A stretch of DNA of 64,000 nt from the NCBI RefSeq assembly GCF_900096965.1, contig NZ_FMYM01000001.1:186001-250000 (forward strand). The letters are read 5' to 3'. Of the stretch, positions 36,662 to 45,178 are shown one piece after another. Below the pieces are notes generated by a model. That model had not been told where the DNA came from. It did not search any database and saw only the letters and a list, made by a program, of their open reading frames with translations. Position numbers and translations under genes: made by a program. This DNA comes from Shouchella lonarensis. Its GTDB lineage: Bacteria > Bacillota > Bacilli > Bacillales > Bacillaceae_D. Position 1 is the stretch's first letter, and each line of letters opens with the position of its first letter.

Positions 36662-37602
36662 AGATGTTGTTCATTTCCTCGGGCTATCGACGTGTATATC
36701 CATATTTTGAACAGGCGCTTTGTCGTGCGTTTGCACAAGTAGGTGTGAAGGTGGTTGGAGAGAAACCGTGTCCAGTTCAGAGGGTTGCAGCGTTAAAGAA
36801 ATTGTGTGCTACCCACCAAGTGGATTGGTTGTTTATGTTTTTAGGTAATCATTTGCCGGAGGACTTTCGGCAAGCGTTACAAGCACGTGACTTGCCCCCA
36901 CTCGCCGTCTGGTTTACAGAAGATCCTTATCATATCGAACGATCAATTAACGTTTTGCCGGTTGTAAAACGTGGCTTTACTGTTGAAGAGGGTGCTGTGA
37001 AGTTTTATCAAAAACTCGGTGGGAATGTCTCATTTTTACCGTTAGGGTATGATGGAGATACGTTTTATCCACAGGAGAAAAAGCAAGTTTATGATGTGTG
37101 TTTTGTCGGCCATCCTTATCCTGAACGTGTCACGTTGTTAAAATCACTCGCATCAGCACTGCGCATTCAAATTGAAGTTGTTGGTCCATGGAGAGTTGAT
37201 CAGCTTCCAAAAAAAGTGATACATCGATCGCGATGGTTGCACCCTCGTGATGTTGCGCATTGTTATCATCGGGCAAAAGTGGTGTTAAATACATTTAGAC
37301 CTTATGAAAAAGGAGGTAGAGAGATTTTTGCAAAAAGTGTCAACAATAGGTCGTTTGAGATTGCCGCTTGTGCTGGATTTCAATTGAGTGAACATCGTCC
37401 AGGCATTGCCCGCTTTTTTTCGAAACAAGAGATTGAGACATTTACAGACACAAAAAATTGTATTCAAGCAGTTCGGTTTTATCTCGAAAACAAAAAGAAA
37501 AGAGACGAGAAAAGAAAAAAAGCGGCAGAAGAAGTACGACGCGCACATACCTTTTTCCACCGTGCATCTCATATTGTGTCTCAATTACAAAAAGTTAATT
37601 GA
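36658..37602 (+). CDS. cgeB: CgeB-like spore glycosyltransferase
   Basis: 314 aa. CgeB proteins are GT-B-fold glycosyltransferases that act on the outermost layer of the spore. Typical segments: PPLAVWFTEDPYHIERS, YDVCFVGHPYPERVTLL and FEIAACAGFQLSEHRPG (donor-binding E-x7-E region). The ATG overlaps the preceding stop. Its last 8 bases overlap the end of a convergent glycosyltransferase gene. The gene name is given by family, not by proven orthology; no cgeA is present. Confidence 0.85.
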   Translation: MKMLFISSGYRRVYPYFEQALCRAFAQVGVKVVGEKPCPVQRVAALKKLCATHQVDWLFMFLGNHLPEDFRQALQARDLPPLAVWFTEDPYHIERSINVLPVVKRGFTVEEGAVKFYQKLGGNVSFLPLGYDGDTFYPQEKKQVYDVCFVGHPYPERVTLLKSLASALRIQIEVVGPWRVDQLPKKVIHRSRWLHPRDVAHCYHRAKVVLNTFRPYEKGGREIFAKSVNNRSFEIAACAGFQLSEHRPGIARFFSKQEIETFTDTKNCIQAVRFYLENKKKRDEKRKKAAEEVRRAHTFFHRASHIVSQLQKVN

Positions 37603-38668
37603 ACTGGAGTTGTTGTTTCAGAAGAGACACTTCATCAAGATGTTGGCACAAATAGTCCAATTGCTTGTAAAGCCCTTTGCCATTGTGCGTTTTGACGACC
37701 CATCCTCCCTGTTTTTTGAGGACGGTTTCTGCTTGCGCGCCGAGGTGGAAGCACAAGACAGGGTATCCGAGTGTCAGTGCTTCGTGGGTAGTGTGTGAAA
37801 ATGCTTCTGGGCAAATAGAGGGAATACACACGATGTCAATCTCATCAGCGAGCAATTTTTTTTCTATATTTGCCGTTGTGTATGTTCCGCGTTTAATAAG
37901 CAAAGGCGATGCTCGTAAAACACGGGCAACTTGTCCATAACTATACAATTGAACAGGCAAAGGGTTAGACTTTAAGTACGTAAGTAATTCTTTCACCGGT
38001 TGCTCCCCTTTATGCCGAAATAAGTGACCGAGTAACGCTACACGTAATGGTAGGTGTGGCGTTTTTTTTGGTAGGGAATGTCTTTTAAGCGCAACCACAT
38101 TAGGAACGACGTCTATAGAGACGTCCGGAAAAAAAGAAGCATAAATTTGTTTGACGGTGTGGCTTGGCGCAATGATTCGTGTAGCCTTTTTAAATAAAGT
38201 ATAAAAAGTGTTGCGCCATTTCGTGATAGAAGGGGTGTGAGGACGTAACATCATTTTCATCTGTTTTATTTTATCAGGATGTATACACGCATCGCAGGTG
38301 CTGCTACTCGTGGGAATATGACAATAGTCACCATTCTTTCGCACGAAAAAGAGACGTGGACAAATTGCAAAGAAGTCATGTAAGTAAATTGTTAGCGGCG
38401 ATTTGATTTGCTGGACAAGCCATAGGCAGTCTTGGAGTGGAATATTGGCCAAATGTCGGATAACAATACCTTTAATTGGGAATCTCTGCAGCTTTTGTGC
38501 AACCCGCTTCATAGTGGGCAAGTACTCTTTTTTTCCTGTTGGGTTGGTGAAAATGTATTGTGCACCACGTTTATAGCAAAAAATCATAGGAGACGACATT
38601 GCACGCATAGATTGGGCAATGCCGCCACCTCCATTATGATGGATGACAAACGTATAACTGGTCACCAT
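37595..38668 (-). CDS. GT4-like glycosyltransferase
   Basis: 357 aa. GT-B fold: N-terminal FVIHHNGGGGIAQSMRAM, a Cys cluster (YCHIPTSSSTCDACIHP) found in related family members, and the C-terminal E-x7-E motif CPEAFSHTTHEALTLGYP. Donor and acceptor unknown; the neighbouring HexNAc dehydrogenase and CgeB suggest spore-surface polysaccharide. The start ATG overlaps the yjcA stop by 7 bases and lacks a strong ribosome site, so expression is probably coupled to yjcA. Confidence 0.82.
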   Translation of the reverse strand: MVTSYTFVIHHNGGGGIAQSMRAMSSPMIFCYKRGAQYIFTNPTGKKEYLPTMKRVAQKLQRFPIKGIVIRHLANIPLQDCLWLVQQIKSPLTIYLHDFFAICPRLFFVRKNGDYCHIPTSSSTCDACIHPDKIKQMKMMLRPHTPSITKWRNTFYTLFKKATRIIAPSHTVKQIYASFFPDVSIDVVPNVVALKRHSLPKKTPHLPLRVALLGHLFRHKGEQPVKELLTYLKSNPLPVQLYSYGQVARVLRASPLLIKRGTYTTANIEKKLLADEIDIVCIPSICPEAFSHTTHEALTLGYPVLCFHLGAQAETVLKKQGGWVVKTHNGKGLYKQLDYLCQHLDEVSLLKQQLQFN

Positions 38669-39003
38669 TTACGCAACCCCGTTTCAATGATTGCTGCAAC
38701 CCATGCGGCGCTTAAGATGATGATGATGGGAATGAAGATGGTTGGGAACAGCACAAATCCAAAATATAAGAAAATTGCTGCCCAAATGCTTGAACACCAG
38801 TAACAAGCAAGTAAAGCACCAATCCAATATTGTATCCCAGTTCCTTTAGGGTGTGGATAGAGGACAGTTTCTCCTTCCTCTTCTTCTTCCTTCCACGTTA
38901 AAAACTGTTCCCGAATTGGTGCGGTGATTTCGTCTTCCACCATGAGACGTGTAAATCTTCCAACCGCTAAAGCAAGTAGTAACCATTCAAATCCACCAAG
39001 CAT
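38662..39003 (-). CDS. yjcA: YjcA-like membrane protein (DUF1360)
   Basis: 113 aa from ATG 39003, preceded by GAGGGGGG. Predicted three or so membrane segments: WLLLALAVGRFTRLMVEDEI at the start, GIQYWIGALLACYWCSSIW and VLFPTIFIPIIIILSAAWVA. The RFTRLMxxDEI and LLxCYWCxSxW patterns define DUF1360. B. subtilis yjcA is sporulation-associated and lies next to the crust genes, as here. Its ribosome site can fold into a hairpin (39010-39038). Confidence 0.85.
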   Translation of the reverse strand: MLGGFEWLLLALAVGRFTRLMVEDEITAPIREQFLTWKEEEEEGETVLYPHPKGTGIQYWIGALLACYWCSSIWAAIFLYFGFVLFPTIFIPIIIILSAAWVAAIIETGLRKW

Positions 39004-39009
39004 GCTTAT

Positions 39010-39038
39010 CCCCCCTCGTTTCATATTATGAAGGGGGG
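39010..39038 (-). promoter_or_regulatory. Hairpin covering the yjcA ribosome site
   Basis: Minus-strand RNA: C6, nested TTCAT-AAT-ATGAA, ACGA bulge, G6, then ATAAGC and the ATG. The six G residues are the Shine-Dalgarno sequence, so the C6/G6 stem would hide it. Confidence 0.6.
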
Positions 39039-39080
39039 CAAGCATATATAACGGTCCACAAATGAAATATGAACAAACGA

Positions 39081-41390
39081 TCATTGTCTACGTCCAGTAA
39101 AAGTGCGCAAAAAACGTGAAGGGTATACACGTTTTGTGCGATAGTATGTTGGCACAGAAATCGTAAGGTGTGTTTTCGCTCGCGTCATTGCCACGTACAT
39201 GAGACGGCGTTCTTCTTCTAATGGTGCTTCATCTCTGCCTCGTAAAGCATCTAATGCATATTCGTGCGGAAGGCTGTTTTCTACAGCCCCAAGGATATAG
39301 ACATGGTCAAACTCAAGCCCTTTTGCGCGATGGATGGTGAGTAAATGAACACCATCTATATGGGTGTTTAGTTGTTGTTTCTCTCGGTGCATCGAGGTCA
39401 TTTGCTCGATATAGCTTAAAAATTCGGGTACTGTATCAAATTGGGCGGCGATCACTTGGAGTTGACGAAAATCATCGCTTCCTTTATCCATTTTATGTCC
39501 CTCATGCCCTTGTTTTTTTAATGTGTCTTTAAAGCCAAGTGTATGTTCAACTTTGTTGAGCGCTGCGGTTGGTGTAAGTGCTTGAAGAGAACGACATTGT
39601 TCGGGCAGTGTTTGCAGCCTTTTTTGCTGGAAGGTAGGCAAGTTCTCTAAAAATGAGAGCGCTTCGAGTGAACTGCACTGATGTGTTGTTTGCAATAAAT
39701 GGATGTCTGAGATGGTTGTACGTTTCAAGAATAATGCTTGTAAAAGATCACTTAGTACAGTGATGTTTTCTTCATCTTGCCCGATACGTAAAAAGGCGAG
39801 GGCGCAACGGACCATGTTTCTTTCATAAAAACTGAAAAAGTCTTGTTCAATTGTAAAAGGAATACCGGTACTCATAAGCCGTTCAATGATTGCGCGGGCA
39901 GCGACATTGGTCCGGTAAATGATTGCAATCTCCAATGGTGACACACCGTCATTTAGTGTTTGCTGGATGTCTTCCGTAATCATTGTTGCTTCCTCTTCTT
40001 CATTGTAAGGATAAAACAAGTGTGGAGATATGTCCGTTGTATACTGGGCCGTTAACGTTTTTTTAGTTCGACGTCTATTTTTAGCAATGACTTCATTTGC
40101 GCAAGAAATAATGGGGTGTGAGGACCGGTAGTTTTCTGTTAAATAAATGGTTGTTGCTTCTTGATAGATATCTTGGAAGGATTGGATATAATTTGGGTCA
40201 CTTCCGCGAAAGGCATAGATGGATTGATCGTCATCACCGACCACACATAAGTTGTGGGTAGGTTGAGCGAGTAATTGAATGATGTCAAACTGGATTTTAT
40301 TAATGTCTTGGAATTCATCTATTGCAATATAAGCAAATCGTTGTTGGTAACGTTGCAAAAGCGACTCATTATCTTGGAGTAAGTGCAAACAACCAATTAA
40401 CATGTCATCAAAGTCAAATCGTTGCGCAGTGATGCGTGTCTGTTCGTAGCGTTCGTAAAGGTGGCGGCAACGTTCTTCAAATATGTCTGACGGTTCCACT
40501 TCATTTGGGGCAAGCAGATGGTTTTTCCAGTAGCTAATTTGCGTAAGTGCTTGGTCAAAAGCAAACGAGTCGTCTGTTAATCCGAGTTCGTTTCCAACTT
40601 CTTTTAAAAGTTGCACCCTTTGCCATTCTGGTTGTAACAACTTTGCTGGCTGCCACTGATTGGGCGCTGCATGTTGTAACATCGTATAAAATAAGCTATG
40701 AAAGGTACGAATGACAAGTGTCTGCACACTTTTTGGATCAACTCCTGGGTATGTGCGCATGCGGACGCGCATTTCTTGCGCTGCTTTGGCAGTAAAGGTG
40801 ATGAGCACCATTTCTTTTGGCGAAATGTCTGCACATGCGATCATGTAAGCTGCTCGACTGGTTAATACGCGGGTTTTCCCGCTACCTGCACCTGCTAGTA
40901 GACACAAAGGGCCGTGGACATGTTGAATCGCTCTCCATTGATTGTTATCGACAATAATATTTTTTTCAGCGAGTATATTGCGGTAACGATGGCTAGCAAC
41001 AGATTGTTCAGTGATTGGTGGCCTAAAGTCTGACATTTTTGTCATGGCTGTTGGCGCCCGCCATTTTGAAGGAGTAGGGTTAGTTAAGATTGCTCGGCGT
41101 TGTGGCAGGGAAAAAGATCCGATTGTTGTCGCCGCAGTTTCCTCTTTTGCCGCTTGTATGCGTTCATAAGCGGCTATTTCCTCAGCACATCTCATATCTG
41201 AGTCAGGATGGACAAACGTTGGCGCTTCATGAATTGGAAAACGCATGTCGAGTGGAGCCCCGCAATGCAAGCAGGAAACCGCATCTTTTTTACTCGCTAA
41301 ATATAGTGCGTGCCACTTTTCACGCGGATATGTAGAAAAGGAGACCGGTTGATTTTTATAGAGAGCTGTTTTTATCGCATCATGTTGCAC
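39081..41390 (-). CDS. yjcD: UvrD/PcrA-family helicase YjcD
   Basis: 769 aa, close to the roughly 759 residues of B. subtilis YjcD. GTG start with GAGGAGG seven bases upstream. SF1A helicase motifs: Walker A LLAGAGSGKTRVLTSR, AIDEFQDIN, VVGDDDQSIYAFRGSD, LTENYRSSHPIIS, LTIHRAKGLEFDHVYILG and YVAMTRAKTHL. An N-terminal part of about 150 residues has LHCGAPLDM and a later Cys (DMRCAEE), perhaps a zinc ribbon, ahead of the helicase core. Confidence 0.93.
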   Translation of the reverse strand: MQHDAIKTALYKNQPVSFSTYPREKWHALYLASKKDAVSCLHCGAPLDMRFPIHEAPTFVHPDSDMRCAEEIAAYERIQAAKEETAATTIGSFSLPQRRAILTNPTPSKWRAPTAMTKMSDFRPPITEQSVASHRYRNILAEKNIIVDNNQWRAIQHVHGPLCLLAGAGSGKTRVLTSRAAYMIACADISPKEMVLITFTAKAAQEMRVRMRTYPGVDPKSVQTLVIRTFHSLFYTMLQHAAPNQWQPAKLLQPEWQRVQLLKEVGNELGLTDDSFAFDQALTQISYWKNHLLAPNEVEPSDIFEERCRHLYERYEQTRITAQRFDFDDMLIGCLHLLQDNESLLQRYQQRFAYIAIDEFQDINKIQFDIIQLLAQPTHNLCVVGDDDQSIYAFRGSDPNYIQSFQDIYQEATTIYLTENYRSSHPIISCANEVIAKNRRRTKKTLTAQYTTDISPHLFYPYNEEEEATMITEDIQQTLNDGVSPLEIAIIYRTNVAARAIIERLMSTGIPFTIEQDFFSFYERNMVRCALAFLRIGQDEENITVLSDLLQALFLKRTTISDIHLLQTTHQCSSLEALSFLENLPTFQQKRLQTLPEQCRSLQALTPTAALNKVEHTLGFKDTLKKQGHEGHKMDKGSDDFRQLQVIAAQFDTVPEFLSYIEQMTSMHREKQQLNTHIDGVHLLTIHRAKGLEFDHVYILGAVENSLPHEYALDALRGRDEAPLEEERRLMYVAMTRAKTHLTISVPTYYRTKRVYPSRFLRTFTGRRQ

Positions 41391-41524
41391 GATGTGACCT
41401 CCTCAAATGGTTATGTAATAAGTATCGTATCAAACTGTGCCGGGAAAGCACAATAAAATGTGTCAAAAAAGCAGGAAACATAGATGACATGCGCGAAATA
41501 GTACTGTAATGAGAGGAGTGATGA

Positions 41525-42538
41525 ATGGAGATGGATGACGTTTTTAGCGCCAGTCAGGCGTTAATAAAGGAAGCGATAAATAGACAGGCGAGCGATATTC
41601 ACTTTACCCCGCAAGAAGATGGCTACCGGATTGCTTACCGGATTCATGGGCAGATGAACGATAAAACCATTTTGCCTTGGATGGAAGCAGTGCGATTGCT
41701 TAGCCACTTCAAGTATACCGCCGGAATGGACATTGGAGAACGACGAAAACCACAAAGCACGTCGATGACATTTACGCACGAACAGCAAACATACCATTTA
41801 CGCCTTTCCACCTTACCAGCGAAAAAAGCCGAAAGTTTAGCGATTCGGCTCACCCCCAGATTTGCTTCGTACACTTTAGATCAACTTCCAGTATTAAAAT
41901 CCCATAGCAAACGACTAAAAAGTTTCCTAACATATGAAAGTGGTTTATTACTCTTTACTGGCGCCACCGGCTCTGGTAAGACGACAACGTTGTATGCGTG
42001 CATCAAAGCATTGCTTGCCCAAAAACAGCGGGCAATTGTGTCAATTGAAGATCCGGTTGAGCATGAAATTGATGGTATTGTGCAAGTAGAGACGAATGAA
42101 CGGGCGGGGATTACGTTTTCTTCGGCATTAAAGGCAGTATTGCGTCACGACCCTGATATCATTGTAATTGGTGAGATACGTGACCAAACGACGGCCCAGC
42201 TTGCTTTTCGAGCAGCCTTAACAGGACATTTAGTGTTGGCGACGTTGCACACCGGGAGCGCACGTATGGCGCGCCACAGGCTCGAACAATTTGAAATTGC
42301 CCAGTGCGATTGGATGGAAGCAATACGAGCAATTATCCATCAAAAACTTGTGCCCCTAAAAGATGGGGACAGACGAATGGCATTATATGAATGGTTGACA
42401 TGTATAGAAGAGGACATAAGTCAGGCAACAAATACGACGGTAACCATCCCTCATGCAGCGCGGCGGGCTTGGAGTATTGGTACAATTGATGATGCGACGT
42501 TGCAAAGTTTGTGCGGAAAAAAGGAGGGAGGTAGGTGA
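41525..42538 (+). CDS. comGA: Competence pseudopilus ATPase ComGA
   Basis: 337 aa. A GspE/PilB-type hexameric ATPase that powers the transformation pseudopilus from the cytoplasmic face. SDIHFTP motif at the N-terminus, Walker A LFTGATGSGKTTTLYACI, SIEDPVEHE (Asp box), HDPDIIVIGEIRDQTTAQLA (Walker B) and ATLHTGS (His box). First gene of the competence locus; comGB overlaps its stop. No clear ComK box (AAAA-N5-TTTT pairs) was seen in the 134 bases upstream. Confidence 0.95.
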   Translation: MEMDDVFSASQALIKEAINRQASDIHFTPQEDGYRIAYRIHGQMNDKTILPWMEAVRLLSHFKYTAGMDIGERRKPQSTSMTFTHEQQTYHLRLSTLPAKKAESLAIRLTPRFASYTLDQLPVLKSHSKRLKSFLTYESGLLLFTGATGSGKTTTLYACIKALLAQKQRAIVSIEDPVEHEIDGIVQVETNERAGITFSSALKAVLRHDPDIIVIGEIRDQTTAQLAFRAALTGHLVLATLHTGSARMARHRLEQFEIAQCDWMEAIRAIIHQKLVPLKDGDRRMALYEWLTCIEEDISQATNTTVTIPHAARRAWSIGTIDDATLQSLCGKKEGGR

Positions 42539-43572
42539 GGAGAAGGCGAGAGAAAGATATGCTTGAGACGATTCGATTTTTAGAGCGATTAGGACGGTTA
42601 CTATCACAAGGATATGCGATGGATGCAGCGCTTGCCTTTCTTGTTGTGCACAGTTCCGCGCGCCTAAAAGCGTGTATTGCCACAATTCGAGCGGGACTTC
42701 AAGATGGGCAGTCCTTTCATGATAGTGTTGAAGTGCTGGCGTTACCAAAAGAAATTTGGTCGTTTATTTACTTCTATGAACAACAAGGAACCCTTGATGA
42801 AGGGCTGCTCAAAACGTCGCAGTTGGCGTTAAAAAGACAACAAACAACAAAACAATTACAAAAGTTGTTGCGTTACCCACTACTGCTTGTTTGGGGCACA
42901 GTGCTCGTCATCCTCGTTTTAAACCAGTTAATTGTGCCGCACTTTTCCTCTTTGTTTGCGACAATGAATACGGACCCACCTATGATGACCCAATTATTCT
43001 TCGCATTTATGCGGTATCTCCCAGTTGCATTGCTTTGTTTTGTGCTTGTTGTTGGCGTTGTGGTGCTTTGTTTTTTTCTACATTTTAAAAAGCGTTCTCC
43101 TCACGATCAGATGTCTTTCCTGTTAAAAAGAAAAAGCTTGCGTCCAATTTTACAAAGAGTCATCACGTATTACTTTGCTTTACAAATGGGACGCTTGTTA
43201 CAAGCTGGCATGACGATAAAAGATGCGTTACAATTGTTTGAAGGACAACGTCAACTCCAGTTTTTACGAGAAGAAGCGACGTACATCAGAGAGCGATTAG
43301 CGCAAGGCGAGGCCATCGAGGCAATTATTTTTGAACGGGATTGTTTTATGAATGAGTTGGCACTTGTCGTTGAGAATGGGACGAGAACAGGTTCTGTTGC
43401 GCGTGACTTGCAACATTATAGTGACTGGTTGTATGAGGAAATGGATGATCGCATGCAAAAGGGTGCAACGTGGTTACAACCATTATTGCTCATATTCATT
43501 GGTGGTTTTGTGTTTACATTGTTTCTTGTTGTGATGTTGCCGATGTTTGAAATGATTGGTGCGATTGAATGA
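42535..43572 (+). CDS. comGB: Competence pseudopilus membrane protein ComGB
   Basis: 345 aa, GTG start overlapping comGA stop (GTGA) with GGAGGGAGG upstream. PilC/GspF-type polytopic membrane platform protein with duplicated GspF domains: LLSQGYAMDAALAFL and LLQAGMTIKDALQLF, each followed by membrane helices (VLVILVLNQLIVPHF; PLLLIFIGGFVFTLFLVVML). In other Bacillaceae comGC follows directly; here a tRNA cluster intervenes. Confidence 0.93.
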   Translation: MRRRREKDMLETIRFLERLGRLLSQGYAMDAALAFLVVHSSARLKACIATIRAGLQDGQSFHDSVEVLALPKEIWSFIYFYEQQGTLDEGLLKTSQLALKRQQTTKQLQKLLRYPLLLVWGTVLVILVLNQLIVPHFSSLFATMNTDPPMMTQLFFAFMRYLPVALLCFVLVVGVVVLCFFLHFKKRSPHDQMSFLLKRKSLRPILQRVITYYFALQMGRLLQAGMTIKDALQLFEGQRQLQFLREEATYIRERLAQGEAIEAIIFERDCFMNELALVVENGTRTGSVARDLQHYSDWLYEEMDDRMQKGATWLQPLLLIFIGGFVFTLFLVVMLPMFEMIGAIE

Positions 43573-43589
43573 GGAAGACTTTTCCACTT

Positions 43590-43645
43590 TACGCAAGCGG
43601 GCTTTTTGAATGCGCCAAATATTTTTTTCAAAAAGCCCTTGCGTA
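43590..43645. repeat. Long inverted repeat between comGB and the tRNA cluster
   Basis: Arms TACGCAAGCGGGCTTTTTGAA and TTCAAAAAGCCCTTGCGTA (19 pairs with a small bulge). It may end comGAB transcription, though no T run follows; its right arm includes the -35 box of the tRNA promoter. Confidence 0.65.
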
Positions 43646-43667
43646 CGCTCACAACGTGTGATATATT
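43639..43667 (+). promoter_or_regulatory. Promoter of the tRNA cluster
   Basis: TTGCGT (43639-43644), 17-base spacer, TATATT (43662-43667), 51 bases before tRNA-Ala. Confidence 0.7.
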
Positions 43668-43718
43668 ATTAATTGTCGCTGTTACTTAACGGAATGCGGC
43701 ATACATACAAAATCATTT

Positions 43719-43794
43719 GGGGCCTTAGCTCAGCTGGGAGAGCGCCTGCTTTGCACGCAGGAGGTCAGCGGTTCGATCCCGCTAGGCTCCACCA
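43719..43794 (+). tRNA. tRNA-Ala (anticodon TGC)
   Basis: Full cloverleaf: acceptor GGGGCCT/AGGCTCC, T-loop GGTTCGATCCC, anticodon loop TTTGCAC, encoded CCA. Confidence 0.97.
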
Positions 43795-43815
43795 TGTTAT
43801 TTTTAAATGTTTAAT

Positions 43816-43908
43816 GGAGGAATACCCAAGTCTGGCTGAAGGGATCGGTCTTGAAAACCGACAGGCGGGTTAAACCGCGCGGGGGTTCGAATCCCTCTTC
43901 CTCCGCCA
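43816..43908 (+). tRNA. tRNA-Ser (anticodon TGA)
   Basis: 93 bases with a long variable arm; acceptor GGAGGAA/TTCCTCC, anticodon loop CTTGAAA, encoded GCCA end. Confidence 0.96.
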
Positions 43909-43929
43909 TTTAAAATGATATTTTTTCGA

Positions 43930-44006
<77 letters not shown>

Positions 44007-44016
44007 AACTTATAAT

Positions 44017-44091
44017 TGGGCCATAGCCAAGCGGTAAGGCAACGGATTTTGATTCCGTCACGCCCTGGTTCGAATCCAGGTGGCCCAGCCA
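44017..44091 (+). tRNA. tRNA-Gln (anticodon TTG)
   Basis: 75 bases; acceptor TGGGCCA/TGGCCCA, anticodon loop TTTTGAT, encoded CCA. Confidence 0.96.
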
Positions 44092-44096
44092 TATTT

Positions 44097-44168
44097 GCGG
44101 GAGTAGTTCAGTGGTAGAACACCACCTTGCCAAGGTGGGGGTCGCGAGTTCGAATCTCGTCTTCCGCT
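44097..44168 (+). tRNA. tRNA-Gly (anticodon GCC)
   Basis: 72 bases; acceptor GCGGGAG/CTTCCGC, discriminator T, no encoded CCA, anticodon loop TTGCCAA. Confidence 0.95.
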
Positions 44169-44199
44169 TATTTATTTTATGACAGAAGTGCTCCAAAGC

Positions 44200-44273
44200 G
44201 CGGGTGTAGTTTAGTGGTAAAACCTCAGCCTTCCAAGCTGATGTCGTGGGTTCGATTCCCATCACCCGCTCCA
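44200..44273 (+). tRNA. tRNA-Gly (anticodon TCC)
   Basis: 74 bases; acceptor GCGGGTG/CACCCGC, anticodon loop CTTCCAA, encoded CCA. Confidence 0.96.
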
Positions 44274-44306
44274 ATTAAAGCAAGGTCTTTTTTTATGCCT
44301 ACATAA

Positions 44307-44380
<74 letters not shown>

Positions 44381-44387
44381 TTATTTT

Positions 44388-44430
44388 AGCAAAGCGTTGT
44401 TCAATCATGGACGATGCTTTGCTTTTTTTT
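44388..44430. terminator. Terminator of the tRNA cluster
   Basis: AGCAAAGC ... GCTTTGCT followed by T7; overlaps the 3' end of convergent yidD. Confidence 0.88.
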
Positions 44431-44638
44431 GCGGTACCGGGTCAAACCCGCCGGGGTGGAAAGGATGGCATTTTAAGATGCGCTTACATGTCAAATAACC
44501 ACCTTTTAGTGCGCCGTGCATTTTAATTGCTTCGATCCCGTAGTGAGAGCATGTGGGATAGAAACGGCATGAAGGTGGTTTAAGTGGTGAGATGCATCGT
44601 TGATATAAGCGAATGAGTTTAATCATGAGTGTGCGCAT
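44405..44638 (-). CDS. yidD: Membrane protein insertion efficiency factor YidD
   Basis: 77 aa from ATG 44638 (GAAAGGGG upstream). Small amphipathic membrane-associated protein helping YidC-type insertion. Family hallmark [21 protein letters not shown] with paired cysteines, then [23 protein letters not shown]. Convergent with the tRNA cluster and divergent from comGC, so it lies antisense within the split comG locus. Confidence 0.93.
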   Translation of the reverse strand: MRTLMIKLIRLYQRCISPLKPPSCRFYPTCSHYGIEAIKMHGALKGGYLTCKRILKCHPFHPGGFDPVPQKKAKHRP

Positions 44639-44869
44639 GCAAAGCCCCTTTCTGGGCAAACGATCCGGAAAAAATGAGTGTGTGATTAGTATACCAGAGA
44701 CTTAAGTGGGAAGCGACGGATGCGCAAAAAAATAAAAAAAGAAGCAGGAAAATAAAGAGCGGTGTCTAATTGTATAGTAACGGGTCGTATGATCCCGTAT
44801 TTTCTAGAAAGGTGGGTTGCGTGTTTTCCTCTGTTTCATCCCCGTAAAAATTCCTCGAGGTGATAAAAT
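44639..44869. other. Divergent region between yidD and comGC
   Basis: Must hold the yidD promoter and any promoter for comGC-comGG. There is an ACGGG...CCCGT hairpin near 44789 followed by TATTTTCT, but no convincing ComK box and only weak promoter candidates such as TTGTAT...TATTTT. Confidence 0.35.
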
Positions 44870-45178
44870 TTGAAGCGTATATGTAAAGACGAGCGTGGCT
44901 TTACGTTAGTAGAGATGCTCGTTGTGTTGATGATCATTTCCTTATTACTCCTCATTGCCCTGCCAAACTTATCCAAAAATACCGATGTTGCCGGTGAGCA
45001 AGGTTGCCAAGCGACACAGAAATTATTGCAAACACAAGTTGCTGCTTATGAAATCGAGCATGGTACGCTCCCAACAAACTTACAAGCGCTTGTCGATGAA
45101 GGATATGTAGATACTGTCACCTGTCCGAATGGCAAAACGCTTTTGTTAGACGGTCGTAATGTTGTTATTTCTCCGTAA
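44870..45178 (+). CDS. comGC: Major competence pseudopilin ComGC
   Basis: 102 aa, TTG start with CGAGGTGATA. Type IV pilin-like N-terminus: leader RICKDERG|FTLVEMLVVLMII, cut after Gly by prepilin peptidase, then a hydrophobic helix. Two cysteines (EQGCQAT, VTCPNG) match the intramolecular disulfide of ComGC. Heads the downstream half of the split comG locus; overlaps comGD by 20 bases. Confidence 0.95.
   Translation: MKRICKDERGFTLVEMLVVLMIISLLLLIALPNLSKNTDVAGEQGCQATQKLLQTQVAAYEIEHGTLPTNLQALVDEGYVDTVTCPNGKTLLLDGRNVVISP

Noticed and set aside
41391-41524. ComK box before comGA
   Set aside because: No paired AAAA-N5-TTTT sites could be found; only AAAA-rich stretches without the matching T runs.
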